From Chloroflexus aurantiacus J-10-fl (GTDB taxonomy: Bacteria; Chloroflexota; Chloroflexia; Chloroflexales; Chloroflexaceae): 64,000 nucleotides of DNA. Below the pieces are notes generated by a model. That model was given only the letters and a program-made list of their open reading frames with translations, did not search any database and was not told the DNA's origin. The translations under genes were made by a program, and so were the position numbers. This document shows, piece by piece, positions 58,905-64,000 of this stretch (positions within the stretch are counted from its first letter, which is position 1; each line of letters opens with the position of its first letter). The stretch is from contig NC_010175.1 of assembly GCF_000018865.1 (NCBI RefSeq), positions 5,084,001 through 5,148,000 of the forward strand, written 5' to 3'.

Positions 58905-59684
58905 ATGACCATCAAGAGTATCTGCGGACAAGTCGAGGATGTACTAGAGACCTTCGATACAGTGAGTCTGGCTGAGCTGAGTCAGACCAGTTTACTCAAT
59001 CGGATCGACACCAAATTCGTGGTGCCATTGCAGACTCTGTATCCGATATTGAGCGCAGTTAGCCACGTTTATCGCGTATTACGCATGAATGGCGAGTTGC
59101 TTCATGGCTACCGCAGTCTCTACTTTGACACAACAGATTTTGATCTGTATTACCAGCATCACAATGAACGACGGCCACGATGGAAGGTACGCAGCCGCCA
59201 ATACCTCAGCAATAATCAGGCATTCTTTGAATTAAAGGCTAAATGCGCTAATGGACGCACCAGTAAGCAGCGTATACCTACCACAACGATGGTCACAGCG
59301 ATGACACCCGAAACTGAAGCATTTCTGGCCTTACACGCGCCGGAATTGTGTCATCGCCTGCAACCAAAGCTCTGGAGTGAATACCGACGAGCCACACTCA
59401 TTGATCCAGATGGAAGTGAGCGCATCACCATTGACACCGATCTGCGCTTCCACTCGCACCATCGAATGATCACACTCGATCATCTGGCAATTATTGAACT
59501 GAAACAGACGAACGCACGTCGCACCTCGCCCATCCTTCAACATTTGCGAGCAGCCGGCATCCGACCACGTAGCTTTAGCAAGTATTGCATGGGTCTACTG
59601 AGTCTGTATCCATCGTTAAAGCACAATACATTCAAACCATCGCTGCGTCTGATTGAACGTATTCAGGAGGCTTCCCATGTCTGA
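58905..59684 (+). CDS. VTC-domain polyphosphate polymerase-like protein
   Basis: Protein of 259 residues with the VTC/CYTH tunnel-fold motifs: LLNRIDTKFVVP, YRSLYFDTTDFDLYYQHHNERR, WKVRSRQY, FFELKAK (the ExK pattern), KLWSEYRR, TIDTDLRF, AIIELKQT. Yeast Vtc4 uses these basic and acidic residues to build polyphosphate from ATP. Here the soluble domain sits beside a membrane gene, which could supply the channel or anchor. It overlaps the DUF4956 gene by eight bases. The same pairing is seen in other bacteria, often with CotH genes; no CotH is present here. Polyphosphate synthesis is inferred from the family and not shown. A two-component pair follows in the same operon. Confidence 0.9.
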   Translation: MTIKSICGQVEDVLETFDTVSLAELSQTSLLNRIDTKFVVPLQTLYPILSAVSHVYRVLRMNGELLHGYRSLYFDTTDFDLYYQHHNERRPRWKVRSRQYLSNNQAFFELKAKCANGRTSKQRIPTTTMVTAMTPETEAFLALHAPELCHRLQPKLWSEYRRATLIDPDGSERITIDTDLRFHSHHRMITLDHLAIIELKQTNARRTSPILQHLRAAGIRPRSFSKYCMGLLSLYPSLKHNTFKPSLRLIERIQEASHV

Positions 59685-60324
59685 ATGGCTAACATTGTTG
59701 CTGAACGCAAGCCTCAATCTCTTGGTGGCAATTATCATTGTGCGTGGTATTTATTACACGACCACACCAGAACGACACTTTGCATTCGCATTTCTGGCTT
59801 TCAACGTTGTGACCTTTTTTGTTCTGAGCGTCCTTGGTAATATTGAGTTAAGCCTGGGGATCGGTTTTGGTCTCTTTGCAATCTTCTCGGTTTTGCGCTA
59901 TCGCACCGAAGAGATGCCAATTCGCGAGATGACCTATCTCTTTACGATGATCGCGTTGCCGGTGATGAATGCATCATTGCTCAACAATGGCTTCCTGGAA
60001 CTTTTCATCCTGGCTAATGGACTGGTCGCTACAATCCTTTTCTGGCTCGAACGCGGTTGGGGATTTCGTCAGGACAGTCAACTGCGGGTCACCTACGACC
60101 GGATAGAGTTGCTGGCACCTCGACGTCGTGCCGAATTGATCGCCGATTTGCGATCCCGAACTGGCCTACCGGTCTATCAAGTAACGGTTGGAAAAGTAGA
60201 TCTGGTTCGCGATAGCGCTGAATTGATCCTCACTTACCAGCTACAGGCCAGAGCTGATTTTGTTACAGTATCAGCAGCTTCACGTGTCGATCAAACGCCA
60301 CGAATGAGCGAAAGGAGTCAGTGA
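59677..60324 (+). CDS. DUF4956 membrane protein
   Basis: Integral membrane protein of 215 residues. Four or five hydrophobic segments (LLLNASLNLLVAIIIV, FAFAFLAFNVVTFFVLSVL, GIGFGLFAIFSVLRYR, YLFTMIALPVMNAS, ILANGLVATILFWL) are followed by a cytoplasmic part (about 120-215) with RVTYDRIELLAPRRRAELIADL. The loop FAIFSVLRYRTEEMPIREMTYLF is the DUF4956 signature. The family pairs with VTC-domain genes and may export or anchor polyphosphate. The start is ATG 59677, with AGGAGG upstream, overlapping the VTC stop by eight bases. Its stop overlaps the response-regulator start by one base. Confidence 0.9.
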   Translation: MSEWLTLLLNASLNLLVAIIIVRGIYYTTTPERHFAFAFLAFNVVTFFVLSVLGNIELSLGIGFGLFAIFSVLRYRTEEMPIREMTYLFTMIALPVMNASLLNNGFLELFILANGLVATILFWLERGWGFRQDSQLRVTYDRIELLAPRRRAELIADLRSRTGLPVYQVTVGKVDLVRDSAELILTYQLQARADFVTVSAASRVDQTPRMSERSQ

Positions 60325-61016
60325 TGCGTCAGACGATCTTGATTATCGATGATCATCTCAATGTACGCACTATGATTGCCGACTACTTGCAAGAGATTGG
60401 ATATCGCGTCGTTACAGCAAGCGACGGCGCGGAGGGCCTCATTATTGCCCGCCGCGTTCGTCCCGACCTGGTCTTGCTCGATATCATGATGCCCAAACTG
60501 GATGGCTTTGGTTTCTTACAGGCGTATCGCCGGGAACATCAGGCACCGGTCATCTTATTGACTGCGCGAATTGATGAAACGGACAAGGTAGTCGGATTGG
60601 AACTGGGAGCCGACGATTATGTGACCAAACCCTTCAGCCTGAAAGAATTGGTGGCACGAATCAGGGCAGTCTTGCGTCGAACAGCCGCAGCACGGCAACC
60701 GAATGAAGAACAGCCGTTGCGCATTGGCAACCTTGAACTGAATCGTGCAACCCGCATGGTAACGGTTGACGAACGGCCCATATACCTGACACCATCTGAG
60801 TTTGCGTTACTGGCGTTGCTCATGGCTTCACCGGGACGTGTGTACACTCGCGAGCAACTCCTTGAACACCTCCAGGGCAACAGTTATGAAGGGGTTGAAC
60901 GAACGATTGACGTACACATTCGCAATCTACGCCGCAAAATCGAGCCGGATCCCACCAATCCAACCTACATCGAAACTGTCTTCGGCATCGGGTACCGCTG
61001 CCGTCCACTGAGTTAA
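60324..61016 (+). CDS. OmpR-family response regulator
   Basis: Two-component regulator of 230 residues. The receiver domain (1-118) has the acidic pair DD at 9-10, phospho-acceptor Asp53 in LVLLDIMMPKLDG, the Thr in VILLTAR, and Lys in YVTKPFSLKEL. The winged-helix DNA-binding domain (about 128-230) has LTPSEFALLALLMASPG and the recognition helix YEGVERTIDVHIRNLRRKIE. The start is ATG 60324, with AAAGGAG six bases upstream; a GTG codon precedes it. It follows DUF4956 by a one-base overlap and is followed after 15 bases by its histidine kinase, so polyphosphate-type genes and this pair share a transcript. Confidence 0.95.
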   Translation: MRQTILIIDDHLNVRTMIADYLQEIGYRVVTASDGAEGLIIARRVRPDLVLLDIMMPKLDGFGFLQAYRREHQAPVILLTARIDETDKVVGLELGADDYVTKPFSLKELVARIRAVLRRTAAARQPNEEQPLRIGNLELNRATRMVTVDERPIYLTPSEFALLALLMASPGRVYTREQLLEHLQGNSYEGVERTIDVHIRNLRRKIEPDPTNPTYIETVFGIGYRCRPLS

Positions 61017-61031
61017 GCCGGTGGAGGATGT

Positions 61032-62390
61032 ATGCTTCGTTCGCTTACGACTCGCCTCATTCTGGCCTTTGCCCTGACCAGTCTGGTCGGTATTGGACTG
61101 GCGGCACTCCTGGTTCGCCAGTTTGTGACCAACGAATTTGACACGTTTCTACTGGAGCAACAACGCAATGAATTGTTGGCGCAATTGATCACCGCATACC
61201 AGGAAACCGGTGATTGGAACGCAGCCACAGCAATCCTGAATGGACGATCAGACCGCGAGGGAGGCGATCCCTTCGTGCCTATTGAAGTAGCCGATACAGA
61301 GGGGCGAATCGTTCTTTCTGACCGCCCGGCAGAGATCGGACGGAGCGTCGATCCAGAACTCCTGGCCCGTGGAACGCCTATCATGCTGAACGGCGAGCAA
61401 ATCGGTACCCTACTGCCACTACCACCACCACGCCGGAATCCTGCTGAAGAGCGTTACCTGAGTCGGATTGATCTGGCACTTGGCGGAGCAGCATTTGGGG
61501 CGCTCGGTATTGCGATAGTGTTAGGCTTTCTCCTGGCACAGGTGATCACGCGACCACTACGTGAACTCATGCAGGGGGTACGAGCCATCGCCACTGGCGA
61601 TCTGAGTCGGCGGGTACCGGTACGGTCGCGTGATGAACTAGGTGCACTGGCGCATCAATTCAACACCATGAGTGCTGAGCTGCAACGCGCTACCGAACTA
61701 CGCCGCCGCATGACAGCCGATATTGCCCATGATTTACGCACCCCGCTCACGGTGATTGCCGGTTATCTGGAAGCCTTACGTGACGCCGAATTACCGGCAA
61801 CACCGGCACGATTTGCGGCAATGCACACCGAAACGCAAACGCTTTTGCGTCTCGTCGAAGACCTGCACACCCTCTCGCTGGCCGATGCAGGTGAGCTTCC
61901 CCTCCGCTGTCGCGAAATTGCGGTTGATGATCTGCTAGAACGGATCGTGAGAATCTACAACGATGCCGCCCAACAGGCAGGAATCAGGCTCCACCGGCAG
62001 AGTGAGCCGGCAGGTATGCGCATCTATGGCGATGAAGAACAACTTGTACGCGCACTGAGTAATCTGGTCAGTAATGCATTACGCTACACGCCTGAAGGTG
62101 GTGAGATCGTGATTGAAGCCACCCGTCAGGGCCACCAGATCATGTTGAGCGTCCAGGATACCGGTCCCGGTATTCCACCAGAACATCTGCCAAATGTCTT
62201 CGAGCGCTTCTACCGCATCGACGAATCACGCCACACGGGCAGCGGCGGTTCGGGATTGGGATTGGCCATTGTGCGATCCATTGCCCAGGCCCACAATGGC
62301 ACGGCTACAGTACACAGTACACCGGGAGCAGGAGCGCGCTTCACCATTGCCCTGCCAGCAGAGACAAAGAACGTCGTGCCGGTACCGTGA
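61032..62390 (+). CDS. Sensor histidine kinase
   Basis: Membrane sensor of 452 residues, partner of the OmpR-type regulator. Two helices (about 5-28 and 150-175) enclose an outer domain of 120 residues with no recognised ligand fold. A HAMP linker (LRELMQGVRAIATGDLSRRVP, about 178-230) precedes the H-box DIAHDLRTPL with His233, then the ATP domain: N-box LSNLVSNALRYTPEGG, G1 DTGPGIPPE, F-box FERFYR, G2 GSGLGLAIV. The start ATG 61032 has GGAGG upstream. It is the last gene of the VTC operon; an AT-rich gap with T-runs follows. Confidence 0.95.
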   Translation: MLRSLTTRLILAFALTSLVGIGLAALLVRQFVTNEFDTFLLEQQRNELLAQLITAYQETGDWNAATAILNGRSDREGGDPFVPIEVADTEGRIVLSDRPAEIGRSVDPELLARGTPIMLNGEQIGTLLPLPPPRRNPAEERYLSRIDLALGGAAFGALGIAIVLGFLLAQVITRPLRELMQGVRAIATGDLSRRVPVRSRDELGALAHQFNTMSAELQRATELRRRMTADIAHDLRTPLTVIAGYLEALRDAELPATPARFAAMHTETQTLLRLVEDLHTLSLADAGELPLRCREIAVDDLLERIVRIYNDAAQQAGIRLHRQSEPAGMRIYGDEEQLVRALSNLVSNALRYTPEGGEIVIEATRQGHQIMLSVQDTGPGIPPEHLPNVFERFYRIDESRHTGSGGSGLGLAIVRSIAQAHNGTATVHSTPGAGARFTIALPAETKNVVPVP

Positions 62391-62485
62391 TATTGTTTCC
62401 GGTAATAAAACCCAGCAACGCTATCGCGGTCGTTTTTTTATTCGACCGCTGTTTGTTTGTTACAACGAGCAGCAACTGTTGCGTA

Positions 62486-62497
62486 TGAAACGTTACA
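62486..62497. promoter_or_regulatory. Upstream LacI-family-like operator
   Basis: TGAAACGTTACA is a near palindrome that differs at one base from the perfect site at 62591. It lies just before the -35 of the promoter at 62507-62534. LacI/CcpA-family regulators bind sites with the central CG step seen here. Confidence 0.5.
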
Positions 62498-62506
62498 CAA
62501 AGGATA

Positions 62507-62534
62507 TTGACAAGTCAAAAAGACGTGCTACAAT
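62507..62534 (+). promoter_or_regulatory. Promoter of the GH94-type gene
   Basis: Perfect TTGACA (62507-62512), 16 bases, TACAAT (62529-62534). It lies between the two operator-like palindromes and about 140 bases before the downstream start codon. Confidence 0.75.
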
Positions 62535-62590
62535 GGCCTCAATCAGAAAAATAGTATGCTCAAACAACCGCTTTTTTTTATTCGTTGTAA

Positions 62591-62602
62591 TGAAACGTTT
62601 CA
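62591..62602. promoter_or_regulatory. Downstream LacI-family-like operator
   Basis: TGAAACGTTTCA is a perfect 12-base palindrome in the transcribed leader of the GH94-type gene. Its centre is 105 bases from that of the upstream site, about ten helical turns, which would let one tetramer bind both. Confidence 0.6.
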
Positions 62603-62674
62603 TACCATCGTGTGCGCATACCGGATGCGCCTTGTTCGCTCCTTAGCTGTACATTCATGCAGTGGTGAAACATC

Positions 62675-64000
62675 ATGGAACACCTGTTTGCCAGCACCTA
62701 TGGCTACTTTCGAGCCGATGGACGGGAATACGTGATCACGACTCCCTTCACCCCCCGCCCCTGGGGGAACGTGATCAGTAATGGCGACTACGCGATGATG
62801 GTGTCGCAAACCGGATCGGGTTATAGCTGGCGCAACAATGCCGGTCAAAACCGGATTACCCGTTCATTTCAAGACCTGATTCAGGACAACTGGGGAAAAT
62901 ATCTGTACCTGCGCGATCTCGACAGCGGGCAGTATTGGGCGGCCACGTACAAACCAACCTGTCATCAGTACGATCACTATCAGGTCAGGCACGGCCTGGG
63001 CTATTCATCGTTTGAACAGATCGTACAAGGCATTCACAGCATCCTGACCGTCTTTGTCGCCCCAGATGATCCGGTCGAAATCTTTCAGCTTACCCTCACC
63101 AATCAGAGTGATCGTCAGCGGCGTCTTGACATTACCTCATACGTCGAATGGCTGCTGGGTTTTGCCCCTGATGAACACCGTGAGTTTCACAAATTATTTA
63201 TTGAGACGACGCCTGAGCCGGAGTTTCATGCGTTGCTGGCGCGCAAATATCTGTGGGGGTTTGCCGATGAACTGGGGCGCCACAATAATATTGACTGGCC
63301 CTATGTAGCATTTATGGCCGTCAGTGAACCGCTGAAGAGCTTCGATGGCGATAAAGAGTCGTTTATCGGTCTGTATTCCAGTCTTGAACACCCCCAGGCA
63401 ATGCAGCAACCAACGCTAGCTGGGCGTAGTGGTCGCTTCGGCGATGCGATTGCCGCTCTTCAGGTTGAAATCACGCTAGCACCGGGCGAACGTCGCACAG
63501 TGGTCTTTACGCTGGGGGCTGCACTGCAGGGAAGTGAAGACCCTCTCGCGCTCATTCAACGCTATACGTCAGTTACTGCAAGTGATCAGACGTTACAGGC
63601 CGTGCATGCTTTTTGGTCGCGACTGGTTGATGCCGAGCACGTTGAGACACCTGATCCGGCCCTCAATCTGATGACCAATTACTGGCTGAAGTACCAGGCG
63701 ATCTCTGGGCGATTGTGGGGAAAATCGGCCTTTTACCAGGTTTCAGCCGGCTACGGGTTCCGTGATCAACTACAAGACTGCCAGATATTTCTGGTCTGCG
63801 ATCCGGCATTAGCCAAACGACAAATCCTCCTGCACGCTGCCCAGCAATTTGTCGAAGGCGATGTGTTGCACTGGTGGTTCTCGATTCGCGGTGGTGGACC
63901 ACGCACCAATTGTTCAGACGATCTACTCTGGCTACCTTTTGTGGTTGACAGCTACCTGCAAGAGACCGGTGATGTCGCTATTCTCGACGAAATGGTACCG
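62675..64000 (+). CDS. GH94-family glycoside phosphorylase or cyclic-glucan-synthase-like protein, 3' part outside window
   Basis: The frame is open from ATG 62675 to the window edge (442 codons), so it is truncated by the window only. It starts with MEHLFASTYGYFRADGREYVITTPF and TPRPWGNVISNGDYAMMVSQTGSG, the start of the GH94/GT36 beta-sandwich domain. The loop YWAATYKPTCHQYDHYQVRHG and the later GYGFRDQLQDCQIFL, where the family's catalytic acid Asp lies, fit the chitobiose/cellobiose phosphorylases and the C-terminal part of cyclic beta-glucan synthases. GGGPRTNCSDDLLWLPF follows as expected. The phosphate-binding residues are beyond the window. No ribosome site stands out before the ATG. 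A sugar-responsive LacI-type regulator is predicted from the operators. Confidence 0.88.
   Translation, partial: MEHLFASTYGYFRADGREYVITTPFTPRPWGNVISNGDYAMMVSQTGSGYSWRNNAGQNRITRSFQDLIQDNWGKYLYLRDLDSGQYWAATYKPTCHQYDHYQVRHGLGYSSFEQIVQGIHSILTVFVAPDDPVEIFQLTLTNQSDRQRRLDITSYVEWLLGFAPDEHREFHKLFIETTPEPEFHALLARKYLWGFADELGRHNNIDWPYVAFMAVSEPLKSFDGDKESFIGLYSSLEHPQAMQQPTLAGRSGRFGDAIAALQVEITLAPGERRTVVFTLGAALQGSEDPLALIQRYTSVTASDQTLQAVHAFWSRLVDAEHVETPDPALNLMTNYWLKYQAISGRLWGKSAFYQVSAGYGFRDQLQDCQIFLVCDPALAKRQILLHAAQQFVEGDVLHWWFSIRGGGPRTNCSDDLLWLPFVVDSYLQETGDVAILDEMVP

Overview
The window looks like chromosomal DNA of a filamentous anoxygenic phototroph of the Chloroflexus type (phylum Chloroflexota). This is inferred from the character of the 16S rRNA gene and from the protein repertoire: DUF4058, a BTAD/NB-ARC/TPR regulator, a PQQ-propeller Ser/Thr kinase, a baseplate-J-like membrane protein, and a solitary 16S gene. 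The GC content is moderate, most genes have clear AGGAGG-type ribosome binding sites, and no phage or CRISPR region is visible. No species is claimed.

Layout. (1) 1-8900, minus strand: a signalling cluster read as Ser/Thr kinase with a PQQ propeller, PP2C phosphatase, von Willebrand A protein, zinc-ribbon/FHA protein, small protein, arginase-fold hydrolase, MFS transporter and a large membrane protein cut by the window edge. Short Thr-Arg-x-Ile/Leu motifs recur in the tails of the kinase, phosphatase and vWA protein and suggest a pThr/FHA circuit. (2) 9000-25600: an FGGY kinase, DUF4058, a 1017-residue BTAD regulator, a frameshifted VCBS/discoidin secreted protein, a secreted TolB-like propeller, a CorC/HlyC membrane protein whose 3' end is repeated twice more in tandem, tpiA, an M50 protease and a DHH phosphoesterase with a strongly folded leader. 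(3) 26000-37350, plus strand: an iron-siderophore uptake island with an MFS carrier, two FecCD permeases, one ATPase, an FhuF-like reductase and five substrate-binding proteins, one of them frameshifted. It starts at a good sigma-70 promoter that overlaps a DtxR-like palindrome and ends at a terminator. (4) 37400-42800: an aldo-keto reductase, DUF2255, a zinc alcohol dehydrogenase divergent from an AraC regulator, then a decayed ISAs1-type transposase. (5) 42800-50100: priA, a short L25 ribosomal protein, a GT2 glycosyltransferase and a solitary 16S rRNA gene with its own promoter, leader hairpins, processing stem and terminator, followed by 1.2 kb of repeat-rich non-coding DNA. (6) 50100-58600: acyl-CoA dehydrogenase, GNAT-like protein, alaS, baseplate-J-like membrane protein, ruvX, GNAT and DUF507. 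(7) 58900-64000: a VTC polyphosphate-polymerase-like gene, DUF4956, an OmpR-type regulator and its histidine kinase in one tight operon, then a GH94-type gene behind a promoter framed by two LacI-family-like operators.

Two genes carry +1 frameshifts that removal of one base from a short C run (or, at the first site, the adjoining T run) would repair. They could be real lesions or sequence errors. All family names come from reading motifs by eye; no search was run.
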